Part shown: positions 37,492 to 46,333 of the stretch, one piece after another
Layout of the letters: each line of letters starts with the position of its first letter
Numbering within the stretch: the stretch's first letter is position 1
Assembly (NCBI RefSeq): GCF_017313785.1
Contig: NZ_JAFLNL010000003.1
Coordinates: 62,001 to 126,000 of the forward strand
Length of the DNA: 64,000 bases
Reading direction: 5' to 3'
Origin: Flagellimonas aurea
GTDB lineage: Bacteria; Bacteroidota; Bacteroidia; Flavobacteriales; Flavobacteriaceae
Made by a program: the position numbers and the translations under genes
Notes under the pieces: model-generated
Databases searched by the model: none
The model's input: the letters and a program-made list of their open reading frames with translations, nothing else
Told to the model about the DNA's origin: nothing

Positions 37492-38520
37492 ATTTAAACG
37501 TACAGTCGCCATTACCGGATAATGATCGGAAAGGCGTTTATCAAAATTCTGATGGGAAATCACTTCAAAATTTTGATCTGTCAAAATGTAATCTATCCGA
37601 AGCGGTAGCTTCCACAAATCGTATGTACGACCAAAACCACCTCCCTCTTCTAAAAAAGTATCTTGTAAATCACCTTTTGCAATTTTATAAACGTTGGAAA
37701 ATTGAGTATTATTAAAATCTCCGCAAACAATATTTGCATAAGGACTCTCCTCTAAATGACTTCTGAGAATTTCAGCTTGCTCTAATTGTTTTGAAAAGGT
37801 ATCGACCAATATCTTATAAGTTCTTTCCGATTTTTCGCCATCAGAAAAGTTATCCGTACTCGGTATAATCTTAAAAGATTGCAGATGTACATTGTAAACC
37901 CGCAGAGTATCCTTTCCAACGGTAATATCAGCATAAATGATGTTATTGATTGTACCCGGTAAATCCAACGACCCTTCCCCAACAATAGGGTGTTTGGAAA
38001 ATATGGCCTGAGTTGTCCTTGGTACGGCGTTAGGTGTTTCACTCCTATATTTATATTGATTTAGCTGCCTATAACGATCCCTACTATGTTCTTGGACGCA
38101 GAGAATGGTAGGGTCCTGATCTTTCACAAATTTCACTATACTATCTCCTACCCCTGGTTGTTTCATCCAACCATTCTTATTAAATCCCCATGCATTGAAG
38201 GACATGATTTTTATATCCGATGACACTCCTTCTTGAGGAACATTATTGCCTCCAAAACCATAAAAAGGTCCGAACATAAGATAACCAAGAACGATAGCCG
38301 TGAACGAAAGCAAAAACTTTCGTTTCATTTTTGCAGCCCAGTACAGTAGAAACATTATGTTAAGTGCAAATAGAAAAGGTACCACCAAACTCAGTACCGA
38401 GATGGCAGAGAAAAACCGTAATGGCACATAAGAGATGAATCCAGTAAACAGCAATAGAAATGCAATCAAAATATTGATTGCAAACACCACCCTATCCCAT
38501 ATTGAGGTAGATTTTTTCAC
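37480..38520 (-). CDS. endonuclease/exonuclease/phosphatase family protein, membrane-anchored
   Basis: The 346-residue protein has about three N-terminal membrane segments (residues 10-90), then an EEP domain: IKIMSFNAWGFN, a QEHSRDRY catalytic glutamate segment, VYNVHLQS, CGDFNNTQFSNVY and the final SDHYPVMATV. These are the metal and catalytic residues of the DNase I-like fold. Substrates could be phosphodiesters or phospholipids outside the membrane, and the sequence does not decide. It lies three bases after the rhomboid gene in a leftward operon. Confidence 0.88.
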   Translation of the reverse strand: MKKSTSIWDRVVFAINILIAFLLLFTGFISYVPLRFFSAISVLSLVVPFLFALNIMFLLYWAAKMKRKFLLSFTAIVLGYLMFGPFYGFGGNNVPQEGVSSDIKIMSFNAWGFNKNGWMKQPGVGDSIVKFVKDQDPTILCVQEHSRDRYRQLNQYKYRSETPNAVPRTTQAIFSKHPIVGEGSLDLPGTINNIIYADITVGKDTLRVYNVHLQSFKIIPSTDNFSDGEKSERTYKILVDTFSKQLEQAEILRSHLEESPYANIVCGDFNNTQFSNVYKIAKGDLQDTFLEEGGGFGRTYDLWKLPLRIDYILTDQNFEVISHQNFDKRLSDHYPVMATVRLNSHQ

Positions 38521-38523
38521 TGT

Positions 38524-39387
38524 TTAGTCTTCCTTACCTGCCTTAAACAAAAAGTCCTTCTCCTCCTTGGACAAGCTTTCATAGCCAGATTTACTGATTT
38601 TATCCAAAATCGAATCAATCCTTTTTTGCTTGGCCTGTTTGTTGTAATCCTCTTTGTTGTTAGCGGCTGCTTTTTTCCTGTAAACCGTCTTTAAGGGTGC
38701 CTTTTTCTCCTTTGGCTTAAATATGTTTAGGATTGCATCTCTAAATTTAGTGAAACCGGAACCTATATCATTTCCCTTGAACAATTGCCGAGCGTACATA
38801 TATCCTAAAAAGGCTCCTCCCAAATGGGCCATACCACCACCAATGTTATCCCCCATTCCAATCAAGACCAAATCCTTTATCACCAAAGCAAGGCCGATAT
38901 ACCATAATTTTATATTGAAGAAAATTACGCGTACCTCTTGATTTGGAATATAGGCACATACAAAAATAAGCACTGCATTTACTCCTGCAGATGCTCCTAT
39001 CAATGCAGTATTGGAGTTGACGAGGGTCGGAAATACATTATAACTTAGTAGAAACACCAAGCCGCCTAACATCAATCCCAAAAAATACACATTGATGAAC
39101 CGCTGTGAATCAAATAGGTTCAGGAAAATCCGACTCGCAAAATAAAGCACGATCATGTTCCAAAAAATATGTCCAAAACCTGCATGAAAAAAGGAATAGG
39201 TCACCAAGGACCAAGGTTGGGTCAAAAATTCAAAAAAGTCCTTTGGCAAATGAAACCAACGTGAAAACGAATGGCCCAATAAAGCCCCCGAGAGTCCGTC
39301 CAATAAAAATATAAGCACATTGATGGCAATGAGCTTTTCGGCTATACTAAGCCTTGCAAATTGATATCGTAATCCACCGGTCATCAT
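38524..39387 (-). CDS. rhomboid family intramembrane serine protease (second copy)
   Basis: The 287-residue protein has six membrane segments. The catalytic Ser lies in GASAGVNAVL and the His in MAHLGGAFLGYMYA. The charged C-terminal tail of about 75 residues contains DUF6576-like sequence (SKSGYESLSKEEKDFLFKAG). It cleaves membrane proteins within the bilayer; targets are unknown. It directly follows another rhomboid gene (gap 3 bases), suggesting paired function or duplication. Confidence 0.92.
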   Translation of the reverse strand: MMTGGLRYQFARLSIAEKLIAINVLIFLLDGLSGALLGHSFSRWFHLPKDFFEFLTQPWSLVTYSFFHAGFGHIFWNMIVLYFASRIFLNLFDSQRFINVYFLGLMLGGLVFLLSYNVFPTLVNSNTALIGASAGVNAVLIFVCAYIPNQEVRVIFFNIKLWYIGLALVIKDLVLIGMGDNIGGGMAHLGGAFLGYMYARQLFKGNDIGSGFTKFRDAILNIFKPKEKKAPLKTVYRKKAAANNKEDYNKQAKQKRIDSILDKISKSGYESLSKEEKDFLFKAGKED

Positions 39388-39390
39388 AAA

Positions 39391-40146
39391 TTAATCCCAC
39401 CTATTTTTGTTGAACTGATTTCTTTTCCAGTACCACATGATTATAAATCCGGTCAATGCTCCCCCAACGTGGGCCATATAGGCCGTATTGCTAGGGCTGA
39501 AAAAGGACTGTCCCGTAATTGCGGAAATCACATCCAACAAGATTATACCTGGAATAAAATATTTGGCCTTTATGGGTATGGGCAAAAATATCAACATAAG
39601 CCGTGCTTCTGGGTTCATCATTCCAAACGCTGCCAAAATTCCCATAATACAGCCAGAGGCACCTACCATACTGGCATTGTATATTTGAGCATACTCTGGC
39701 ATTACCGCCCTTAGGGTGGAAATCTGAATTTCGGACAACCCTTCTTGGAGTCGGTTTGAAGCCAACATATCCAATATTTGCTGATTGGAGAGCCCCGTGC
39801 TCAACAATTCCGATTGGGCAGGTAAAAAATTAAAGTAGTAAAACCCTAACTGAAACAACACCGCACCCAATCCCGCAGAAAAGTAAACAAATAGAAACCT
39901 ATTCTTTCCCAGTACTCGCTCAACAGGTGTTCCAAACATCCAAAGAGCGAACATATTGAACGCTATATGCATAAAACCCCCATGCATGAACATATGGGTG
40001 ATTATTTGCCAAATTTGGAAATTTTCATTTTTGGGAAACCAAAGTGCCAACCATTGATACATTTGATCTCCATATAATTGAGTGGCAAAAAACAAGATCA
40101 CGTTAATGATCAAAATGTGCTTTACTGCCTCGGTCATTCTACCCAT
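39391..40146 (-). CDS. rhomboid family intramembrane serine protease (first copy)
   Basis: The 251-residue six-segment membrane protein has GASGCIMGIL (catalytic Ser) and AHVGGALTGFI (catalytic His), with a conserved MHGGFMHIAFNMFALW loop that matches the family HxxxxHxxxN motif. A long loop between membrane segments (about residues 115-150) is rich in charged residues. The start codon abuts the mutL stop with no gap. Confidence 0.92.
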   Translation of the reverse strand: MGRMTEAVKHILIINVILFFATQLYGDQMYQWLALWFPKNENFQIWQIITHMFMHGGFMHIAFNMFALWMFGTPVERVLGKNRFLFVYFSAGLGAVLFQLGFYYFNFLPAQSELLSTGLSNQQILDMLASNRLQEGLSEIQISTLRAVMPEYAQIYNASMVGASGCIMGILAAFGMMNPEARLMLIFLPIPIKAKYFIPGIILLDVISAITGQSFFSPSNTAYMAHVGGALTGFIIMWYWKRNQFNKNRWD

Positions 40147-41985
40147 CTAGTTGAATTTTTTATCAATATCCCCTTCGGAGATAATGGTATATGTTATTTT
40201 TTGAAAAGGGCTCAAATTAGGCTCCTTGCATGCAAAAAGATTGTTCACCAACATTAATTGCGATTCAGAATCCAACACATCCCCAGTGCGTACCGCTAGG
40301 TTCCTGCTAAGCGCTTTGGCCAACATTTCGGCCTGCGAAATGGAACCATCGGAGTAACCCTCCATATAATCAGCAATCAAGCGATCCAATACCGTGCCAA
40401 TCCCACTTTCAGGAACCATCATAGGTACACCTGTCACTTTTACAGTCTCCTTTTCCAAGCTATCAAATACAAAACCTATGTTTGTCAGGCTTTCATGGAT
40501 TTCTTTGACTACGGCCAATTCCTGCTTGTTAAAGCTCAGTTCCAAAGGAAACAATAATTGTTGGCTTACCCCTTCTTTCACCGTAATCTCACCCAAAAAC
40601 TTTTCGAAAAGAATCCGTTCGTGGGCCCTATTCTGATGGATGACCAGCATTCCCGATTTTACTGTGCTGACCACATATTCTCTCCGCAATTGAAAGGTAC
40701 TGGCCAAATGTTCCTCGACACCTTCACCCGAATACAACGTTCCTTGCTCCTCACTTTCAGACTCAATGACCACACTACTGAACTCATTGTGGTCGTTCTG
40801 ATGACCGAGTCCTTCGTACAAGTCCTCCCAGCCTTTAGTGCTTTGTTTACGAAAACTGCCTCCGGACCCGCCTTTCTCTTGAAATGGATTAAAACTGGCA
40901 TCTACAGTAACTTTTGGGATCACTGCTCCTTTTTCTTTGTATGAATAAGGTGTATCCAGGTTAGGGTCATGGTCAAAATCCAAAACAGGGGCCACGTTGA
41001 ATTGCCCCAAACTATGTTTGATCGTTGATCGTAAAATCGCATACAGGGTGTTTTCATCATCGAACTTTACCTCGGTCTTTGTTGGATGTATATTGATATC
41101 GATAGAGGATGGGTCTACCTCCAAAAACAAGAAATATCCGGGATGGGTGTCTGATTTTATCAAACCCTCAAAAGCTGCAACCACGGCATGATGTAAATAA
41201 GGGCTTTTGATATAACGGTTGTTGGCAAAAAAGAACTGCTCTCCCCTACTCTTTTTGGCGAATTCTGGTTTACAAATAAATCCGGACACCTTTACCACTT
41301 CGGTCTCCTCGGAAACGGGAACCAAACGGTTATCCATTTTACTACCGAAAATGTGCACGATGCGTTGACGATGCTTTCCGATGGGAAGGTTAAAAATCTC
41401 CGACCCATTATTGTAGAAATGAAATTCGATATTAGGATGGACCAAAGCTACCCGATGGAACTCGTCGGTAATATGTCGAAGCTCCACTTGTGTCGATTTC
41501 AAAAAATTTCGTCTTGCCGGGATATTGAAAAATAGGTTCTTTACGGATATGGAAGTTCCTTCTGGGGTTGCGATTACCTCTTGGGACACAATTTTGCTCC
41601 CCTCAATTTTAAGGTGCGTGCCAACCTCATTGGCTGCGGTACGCGTTTGCATATCCACATGTGCTATAGCCGCGATGGATGCCAGTGCTTCCCCTCTAAA
41701 GCCTTTGGTGGCCAAATTAAAAAGATCTTGTGCGGAAGATATCTTGGAAGTAGCGTGGCGTTCAAAGGACAAACGGGCATCGGTCTCGCTCATACCCGAT
41801 CCGTCGTCCACTACCTGGATAAGCGTTTTTCCCCCGTCCTTAACAATCAACTTTATACACGTGGCCCCCGCATCAATGGCGTTCTCCATAAGTTCCTTTA
41901 CTACGGAAGCGGGTCGTTGTACCACCTCCCCTGCTGCTATTTGGTTAGCGACATGGTCCGGTAAAAGTTTAATGATGTCCGCCAT
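40147..41985 (-). CDS. mutL: DNA mismatch repair protein MutL
   Basis: The 612-residue protein has a complete GHKL ATPase N-terminus: IAAGEVVQRPASVVKELMENAIDAGA, VDDGSGM and TKGFRGEALASI. The C-terminal dimerisation domain is present, but the usual endonuclease metal motif DQHAxxE is replaced by HQNRAHE (residues 450-456), and the late CPHGRP-type box is missing (ACKEPNLSPF). It would coordinate mismatch repair after MutS recognition. Nicking may be absent or carried out elsewhere. Confidence 0.95.
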   Translation of the reverse strand: MADIIKLLPDHVANQIAAGEVVQRPASVVKELMENAIDAGATCIKLIVKDGGKTLIQVVDDGSGMSETDARLSFERHATSKISSAQDLFNLATKGFRGEALASIAAIAHVDMQTRTAANEVGTHLKIEGSKIVSQEVIATPEGTSISVKNLFFNIPARRNFLKSTQVELRHITDEFHRVALVHPNIEFHFYNNGSEIFNLPIGKHRQRIVHIFGSKMDNRLVPVSEETEVVKVSGFICKPEFAKKSRGEQFFFANNRYIKSPYLHHAVVAAFEGLIKSDTHPGYFLFLEVDPSSIDINIHPTKTEVKFDDENTLYAILRSTIKHSLGQFNVAPVLDFDHDPNLDTPYSYKEKGAVIPKVTVDASFNPFQEKGGSGGSFRKQSTKGWEDLYEGLGHQNDHNEFSSVVIESESEEQGTLYSGEGVEEHLASTFQLRREYVVSTVKSGMLVIHQNRAHERILFEKFLGEITVKEGVSQQLLFPLELSFNKQELAVVKEIHESLTNIGFVFDSLEKETVKVTGVPMMVPESGIGTVLDRLIADYMEGYSDGSISQAEMLAKALSRNLAVRTGDVLDSESQLMLVNNLFACKEPNLSPFQKITYTIISEGDIDKKFN

Positions 41986-42269
41986 TATGGATTCAGGAAT
42001 ATTGATAAGTCAAAATCGATGATAAACAGAAACAGCAAGACCAGAACGGCAACAATGATCCAAAAACGAAGTTTTAAATTTTTATCCCCTTCGGTCTGTA
42101 AATCGTCCATTGCAGAGGTGACTTTGTTTTTAAGTCCCCTGGTGGAATGTGCCGTGGTTCTGAATTTATCAAGCTTGTGCTCAATTTTATAAGGATTCCC
42201 CTCTCCCTTGTAATATCTGGGGGAGTAATCGAAGCTCTTATTTTTCCTAAGTTTTAAAGGGTTTCGCAT
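41985..42269 (-). CDS. small single-span membrane protein, function unknown
   Basis: The 94-residue protein has a basic N-terminal half (RNPLKLRKNKSFDYSPRYYKG) and one C-terminal membrane segment (LRFWIIVAVLVLLFLFIIDFDLSIF). It is conserved next to mutL in flavobacteria and sometimes labelled as a riboflavin synthase subunit in error; it has no such domain. The stop shares one base with the mutL start. Confidence 0.75.
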   Translation of the reverse strand: MRNPLKLRKNKSFDYSPRYYKGEGNPYKIEHKLDKFRTTAHSTRGLKNKVTSAMDDLQTEGDKNLKLRFWIIVAVLVLLFLFIIDFDLSIFLNP

Positions 42270-42291
42270 AGTATCCTTATCGCTGTAACCT

Positions 42292-42299
42292 CAAAGGTA
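42292..42299 (-). promoter_or_regulatory. -7 promoter box (TACCTTTG) for the mutL operon
   Basis: A perfect TAnnTTTG box, in its most common TACCTTTG form, lies 22 bases before the ATG at 42269 on the minus strand. No TTG occurs at 17-23 bases spacing. Confidence 0.45.
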
Positions 42300-42321
42300 C
42301 TTAAAATACAAAAAAGGGGTT

Positions 42322-42333
42322 GGACGATCGTCC
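42322..42333 (-). terminator. weak hairpin after ribH
   Basis: The self-complementary GGACGATCGTCC is followed on the minus strand by AACCCC and a T run. It could end the TPR-ribH transcript before the mutL operon promoter. The stem is short, so the call is tentative. Confidence 0.3.
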
Positions 42334-42384
42334 CAAAAAATGTTAACAGTCCCTAGATGTTTGGATTATTGGAAGTAATAGAAC

Positions 42385-42867
42385 TTACTTGCCCAACATA
42401 GCCATTTGAATGGCGGCAATAGCGGCTTCAGTTCCCTTGTTGCCGTGCTTGCCTCCGCTCCTTGCTCTGGACTGCTCAATGTTATCATCAGTTAGCACAC
42501 AAAAAATCACAGGAACATCGTATGCGACGTTCAAGTCCTTGATGCCTTGGGCCGTTGCACTACAAACAAAATCAAAGTGGCTGGTCTCCCCTCGAATAAC
42601 GCTGCCGATAGCTATAATGGCATCCACTTTTTGGGTCTGAATCATCTTCTTGCAACCGAAAGTAAGTTCAAAACTGCCAGGTACATCCCAGCGTAGAATA
42701 TTTTCCGATAAAGTCCCACAATCCAATAACGCTTCTTGAGCGCCCTCGTACAAGGCCTCGGTAATCTCATCGTTCCAGTCAGAAACAACAATCCCAAACC
42801 GAAGATTTTTCGCATTTGGGATTTTATTTTTATCGTAAACGGATAGGTTTTTGTTCTCTGTGGCCAT
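42385..42867 (-). CDS. ribH: 6,7-dimethyl-8-ribityllumazine synthase
   Basis: The 160-residue protein has the lumazine synthase landmarks GIVVSDWNDEIT, VPGSFELTFGCKKMI and IAIGSVIRGETSHFDFVCSATAQG, including the catalytic His. It condenses the ribityl pyrimidine with dihydroxybutanone phosphate in riboflavin synthesis. It lies three bases after the TPR gene in the same transcript. Confidence 0.96.
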   Translation of the reverse strand: MATENKNLSVYDKNKIPNAKNLRFGIVVSDWNDEITEALYEGAQEALLDCGTLSENILRWDVPGSFELTFGCKKMIQTQKVDAIIAIGSVIRGETSHFDFVCSATAQGIKDLNVAYDVPVIFCVLTDDNIEQSRARSGGKHGNKGTEAAIAAIQMAMLGK

Positions 42868-42870
42868 CTT

Positions 42871-43632
42871 TTAATTTTGCGCCAGTCCGATTAAAGCGTC
42901 AACACCATTGGCTTCTTGAGAGTTCGGATATTCTTCCTTGATTCTTTCAAAATATCCCAAAGCTTTGCTTTTTTCATCCAATTCCAATGCTACAACACCG
43001 GCCTTATGTAAAAAACGAGGAGCTGTAAATTCGTTATCGCTATGAGAAATTGCCTTTTCATAATAATCCAAGGCATCATCATTCTGGTTCAATTGAGAAA
43101 AAGCATCACCGATTCCTCCTTTTGCCATAGCGCCCATAATATCGTCATCGGAAGAAAAACCTTCCAAATACTCGATGGCCTGATCATATTGCTTAAGGTT
43201 CAAGTACGTCATACCAGCGGAATATTTTGCCAAATTGGCTGCTTTGGTACCACTGTATTCCTCGATAATATCCAAGAAACCATACTTGCCTTGAGCGCCG
43301 TTCAAAGCCAAGGTAAACAAAGAATCCTTTTCGGTTTCACTTGCCAACGCTTGGTCAAAGTATTGTTGCGGGTAGAAAAGTTCGTTTGCGGCTGTTGCCT
43401 CTTTTGGATTCTGGATGAATTGGTGATAGCCCAAGTAAGCTAAAACACCAACGGCAATCACACCGATTACGCCCAAAATATAATTTTGGTTCTTCTGAAC
43501 CCATGCTTCGGTCTTGGAGGCACCTTCGTCCAAAGTATTGAAAACTTCAGCCGTTGTGCTGTCGTGTTCCTCTATCTGAGCTTCTTCCTCTTTATTTTTT
43601 GGCTTAAAGCCTCTCTTCTTGTATGTTGCCAT
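42871..43632 (-). CDS. membrane-anchored tetratricopeptide repeat protein
   Basis: The 253-residue protein has a cytoplasmic charged N-terminus, one membrane segment (about 50-69, YILGVIGVIAVGVLAYLGY), and a periplasmic region with TPR-like helices (NLKQYDQAIEYLEGF, QLNQNDDALDYYEKAISH, ALGYFERIKEEYPNSQEA). The layout is that of YfgM-like proteins. Its role is probably scaffolding; the partner is unknown. A full-consensus promoter stands directly upstream. Confidence 0.85.
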   Translation of the reverse strand: MATYKKRGFKPKNKEEEAQIEEHDSTTAEVFNTLDEGASKTEAWVQKNQNYILGVIGVIAVGVLAYLGYHQFIQNPKEATAANELFYPQQYFDQALASETEKDSLFTLALNGAQGKYGFLDIIEEYSGTKAANLAKYSAGMTYLNLKQYDQAIEYLEGFSSDDDIMGAMAKGGIGDAFSQLNQNDDALDYYEKAISHSDNEFTAPRFLHKAGVVALELDEKSKALGYFERIKEEYPNSQEANGVDALIGLAQN

Positions 43633-43652
43633 CCGTCATTTAATTGGTCGCG

Positions 43653-43680
43653 CAAAAATAAAGTTTTTATCCAAAACCAA
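43653..43680 (-). promoter_or_regulatory. promoter TTG-N17-TATTTTTG for the TPR-ribH operon
   Basis: On the minus strand TTG (43680-43678) and TATTTTTG (43660-43653) are separated by 17 bases, a full match to the Bacteroidota consensus. The box ends 20 bases before the ATG at 43632. Confidence 0.65.
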
Positions 43681-43696
43681 AAGGTAATTTATTCGT

Positions 43697-43704
43697 TATT
43701 TTTG
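43697..43704 (+). promoter_or_regulatory. -7 promoter box (TATTTTTG) for recF
   Basis: A perfect TAnnTTTG box lies 54 bases before the recF ATG, back-to-back with the leftward promoter. The -33 TTG is missing at the usual spacing. Confidence 0.35.
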
Positions 43705-43758
43705 GATTCCCTTTTTTAAAGGGCTGCCTTTTTATTCCAAACCGTTTCTCTGATTTTT

Positions 43759-44838
43759 ATGTTTTTAAGACATTTATCTTTAGTCAATTACAAAAACTTT
43801 GATTCCAAGACCTTGGAATTCGACCCTGTCATCAACTGTTTGGTGGGCGATAATGGGGTAGGAAAGACCAATGTTTTGGATTCCATTTACCACTTGTGCT
43901 TTGGCAAAAGCTACTTTAACCCCGTGTCCACACAAAATATAAAACATGGCACCGATTTTTTTGTTGTTGAAGGTGAATTTGAGAAAAACGAAAGAACCGA
44001 AAAAATACTCTGCTCTTTTAAAAAAGGTACCAAGAAGGTGATAAAACGCAATGGAAAACCCTACGAAAAGTTTTCCGAGCACATTGGTTTTTTGCCATTA
44101 GTGATTATTTCCCCATCTGATCGTGACCTGATTTTGGAAGGCAGCGAAACCCGGAGAAAATTTATGGACGGGGTAATTTCCCAATCGGACAAGGTATATC
44201 TTCAAAACCTCATCAAATACAACAAGGTGGTGGCACAGCGCAATTCGTTGCTCAAGTATTTTGCCGCGAACCGTACGTTCGACAAAGACACCTTGAGCAT
44301 TTACAACGAACAGATGAACACCTTGGGCACAGCGATTCATCAAAAAAGAGTGGAATTTATTGAGTCTTTTCTCCCCATTTTCAAAGAGCAGTACCATAAC
44401 ATCTCCGAAAAAGATGAGCAAATCGACCTCTCCTACGAAAGCCAGTTGAGCGATGAAAGTCTATTGGAGCTTTTAAAACAAAATATTGATAAAGACAGGG
44501 CCTTACAATATACCTCGGTAGGCACACACAAGGACGACCTTAGTTTTACCATTGCCGGTCACCCCATTAAAAAATTCGGGAGCCAAGGCCAACAAAAATC
44601 ATTTTTGATTGCATTGAAGCTGGCACAGTTTCACTTTATTAAACAATTAGCAGACACTACACCGATTCTTTTATTGGATGATATTTTTGACAAATTGGAC
44701 GAAAACAGGGTATCACACATTGTCGGACTGGTCAAGGATGATAATTTTGGCCAGATTTTTATAAGTGACACACACGCCGACCGTACCGAAAATGTGGTAA
44801 AGAACATTCATCAGAGTTATAAAATATTTACCTTGTAG
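43759..44838 (+). CDS. recF: DNA replication/repair protein RecF
   Basis: The 359-residue SMC-like ATPase has the Walker A loop [12 protein letters not shown] (about 30-41), a signature segment [19 protein letters not shown] and Walker [17 protein letters not shown]. It loads RecA at single-stranded gaps together with RecO and RecR. It is first in a three-gene transcript and is separated from the lipoprotein gene by four bases. Confidence 0.95.
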   Translation: MFLRHLSLVNYKNFDSKTLEFDPVINCLVGDNGVGKTNVLDSIYHLCFGKSYFNPVSTQNIKHGTDFFVVEGEFEKNERTEKILCSFKKGTKKVIKRNGKPYEKFSEHIGFLPLVIISPSDRDLILEGSETRRKFMDGVISQSDKVYLQNLIKYNKVVAQRNSLLKYFAANRTFDKDTLSIYNEQMNTLGTAIHQKRVEFIESFLPIFKEQYHNISEKDEQIDLSYESQLSDESLLELLKQNIDKDRALQYTSVGTHKDDLSFTIAGHPIKKFGSQGQQKSFLIALKLAQFHFIKQLADTTPILLLDDIFDKLDENRVSHIVGLVKDDNFGQIFISDTHADRTENVVKNIHQSYKIFTL

Positions 44839-44842
44839 CATC

Positions 44843-45265
44843 ATGAAACACATACTTCCCTTTTTATTGATTTTACTGTTCTGGAGCTGTAATGATTCAT
44901 CCATAAATAAAGAAGATTTACATTACCTGAACGGTTATTGGGAAATTTCGGAAGTCGAGTTTCCTGACGGATCTATCAAGGAATATGGAATGAACACCAG
45001 CATCGATTTTATTCAGTTGAAAGAAGAAAAAGGGTATAGAAAAAAGATGAAACCCCAGTTTGATGGCACCTACGACACCTCAAAAGATGTGGAAAATTTT
45101 GAAGTATCGGACATCAACGAAACCTTTACCCTTCGTTATAAAAATGAGTTCAGTGAATGGGAAGAAAAACTGGTGGAGTTGGATTCGGTTTCATTTTCGG
45201 TCATCAACCAAGAAGGTATAACTTATAAGTACAAACGTTTTGAACCCATAAAAATCCCCCAGTAA
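44843..45265 (+). CDS. lipocalin-like lipoprotein, function unknown
   Basis: The 140-residue protein has a lipoprotein signal (FLLILLFWSCND, Cys about 16). The remainder has short beta strands and the starting motif LNGYWEISEVEFPDGS, similar to small lipocalin-like lipoproteins of flavobacteria. No ligand is known. TAATG overlap couples it to the next gene. Confidence 0.78.
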   Translation: MKHILPFLLILLFWSCNDSSINKEDLHYLNGYWEISEVEFPDGSIKEYGMNTSIDFIQLKEEKGYRKKMKPQFDGTYDTSKDVENFEVSDINETFTLRYKNEFSEWEEKLVELDSVSFSVINQEGITYKYKRFEPIKIPQ

Positions 45266-45561
45266 TGGCCAAAAGACATAGTTCCCATATTCCATTGAGC
45301 GAAGCGCTTAGCGAGTTCATCCAAGAAAACAAGCTCCAAAAGGGCATGGACAAAGTGGATGCCAGGGAGGCCTGGGCAACATTAATGGGCAATGGGGTAA
45401 ACAACTACACAACAGCTGTTGAACTGAAAAACGATACACTCTACATATCGCTCACCTCTTCTGTATTGCGGGAGGAATTGAGTTTGGGAAAAACCAAGAT
45501 CATTAAAATGCTCAATGAGGAATTGGGCAAGGAACTGGTGAAAAAATTGGTTTTAAGGTAA
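45265..45561 (+). CDS. DUF721 (DciA-like) protein
   Basis: The 98-residue protein carries the DUF721 fold: SEALSEFIQENKLQKGMDKVDAREAWATLMG, TLYISLTSSVLREELS and LNEELGKELVKKLVLR. DUF721 proteins include DciA, which loads the replicative helicase in bacteria lacking DnaC. This copy is short and has only the core domain. The recF neighbour fits a DNA-replication role, which is inference. Confidence 0.85.
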   Translation: MAKRHSSHIPLSEALSEFIQENKLQKGMDKVDAREAWATLMGNGVNNYTTAVELKNDTLYISLTSSVLREELSLGKTKIIKMLNEELGKELVKKLVLR

Positions 45562-45565
45562 TCGG

Positions 45566-45810
45566 AATGTCATTTCGACAGCATTCGAAGGGGTTGTCAA
45601 ATGGTACAGTTGGTTATTCGCTTGTTTGATTGGCAGCTATTGGATCGTTGCATAAGTGGTCACTCTGGTCTGGAGATTTCTCAATCGATACTTTGTATTT
45701 CGTTTCGAAATGACAAGTATAATCTAATGTCATTTCGACAGAGCGAAGCGAAGAGAAATCTAACTTAAATCCTATTCCTTGTTTATGAGATTCCGTGTCA
45801 AGCACGGAAT
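45566..45810. repeat. repeat-rich spacer with three GTCATTTCGA copies and hairpins
   Basis: AATGTCATTTCGACAG occurs at 45566-45581 and again at 45726-45741. A third, inverted copy of GTCATTTCGA ends near 45714. AGATTTCTC at 45674-45682 and GAGAAATCT at 45753-45761 are inverted arms that, with the GTCATTTCG segments, could fold a large stem. ATTCCGTG and CACGGAAT (within 45789-45810) form a further 8-base hairpin. This is the dispersed palindromic repeat type common between flavobacterial genes. I see no gene in this spacer of about 300 bases. Confidence 0.65.
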
Positions 45811-45811
45811 A

Positions 45812-45842
45812 AATAAAAAAAGCCACCCGAAAAGGTGGCTTT
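45812..45842 (-). terminator. intrinsic terminator for ndk
   Basis: AAAGCCACC (45819-45827) pairs perfectly with GGTGGCTTT (45834-45842). On the minus strand the stem is followed by a run of T (45818-45812), which fits termination of ndk transcription. Confidence 0.8.
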
Positions 45843-45865
45843 ACTAAAATTATCTTGTAAATCGA

Positions 45866-46285
45866 TTAGTAGATTTCCCTTCCTGAAAAGTGGAAAGCAC
45901 CTTCGATAGCAGCATTTTCATCACTATCGGAACCGTGAACCGCATTTTCACCAATACTGGCAGCATACAGTTTTCTAATGGTTCCTTCAGCAGCTTCTTC
46001 TGGGTTTGTAGCCCCGATCAAAGCACGGAAATCATCCACGGCATTGTCCTTTTCCAAAATGGCAGCAACGATTGGGCCCCTTGTCATAAACTCCACCAAT
46101 TCGCCAAAAAATGGACGCTCTTTGTGGATGGCATAGAATATTTCGGCATCCCTAGTGCTCAATTGTGTGTACTTCATGGCCACAATCTTAAATCCAGCAG
46201 CCGTAATTTTATCCAAAATTGCCCCGATGTACCCATTTTCAACGGCATCAGGCTTAATCATGGTAAACGTTCTATTTCCAGTCAT
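45866..46285 (-). CDS. ndk: nucleoside diphosphate kinase
   Basis: The 139-residue protein has [19 protein letters not shown], the [18 protein letters not shown] segment and the phosphohistidine site [15 protein letters not shown]. It equalises nucleoside triphosphate pools. A full-consensus promoter lies upstream and a strong terminator downstream, so it is monocistronic. Confidence 0.97.
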   Translation of the reverse strand: MTGNRTFTMIKPDAVENGYIGAILDKITAAGFKIVAMKYTQLSTRDAEIFYAIHKERPFFGELVEFMTRGPIVAAILEKDNAVDDFRALIGATNPEEAAEGTIRKLYAASIGENAVHGSDSDENAAIEGAFHFSGREIY

Positions 46286-46300
46286 TTTTTAAATTTTGCG

Positions 46301-46330
46301 CAAACTTAAGCTTTTTCGACCAAGGTACAA
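46301..46330 (-). promoter_or_regulatory. promoter TTG-N19-TAAGTTTG for ndk
   Basis: On the minus strand TTG (46330-46328) and TAAGTTTG (46308-46301) are separated by 19 bases. The box ends 15 bases before the ATG, a full match to the Bacteroidota consensus. Confidence 0.65.
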
Positions 46331-46333
46331 GGC

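Noticed and set aside
41985..42269. Riboflavin synthase subunit
   Set aside because: The product has one membrane span and no lumazine- or flavin-synthase motif. The neighbouring ribH probably prompted that name.
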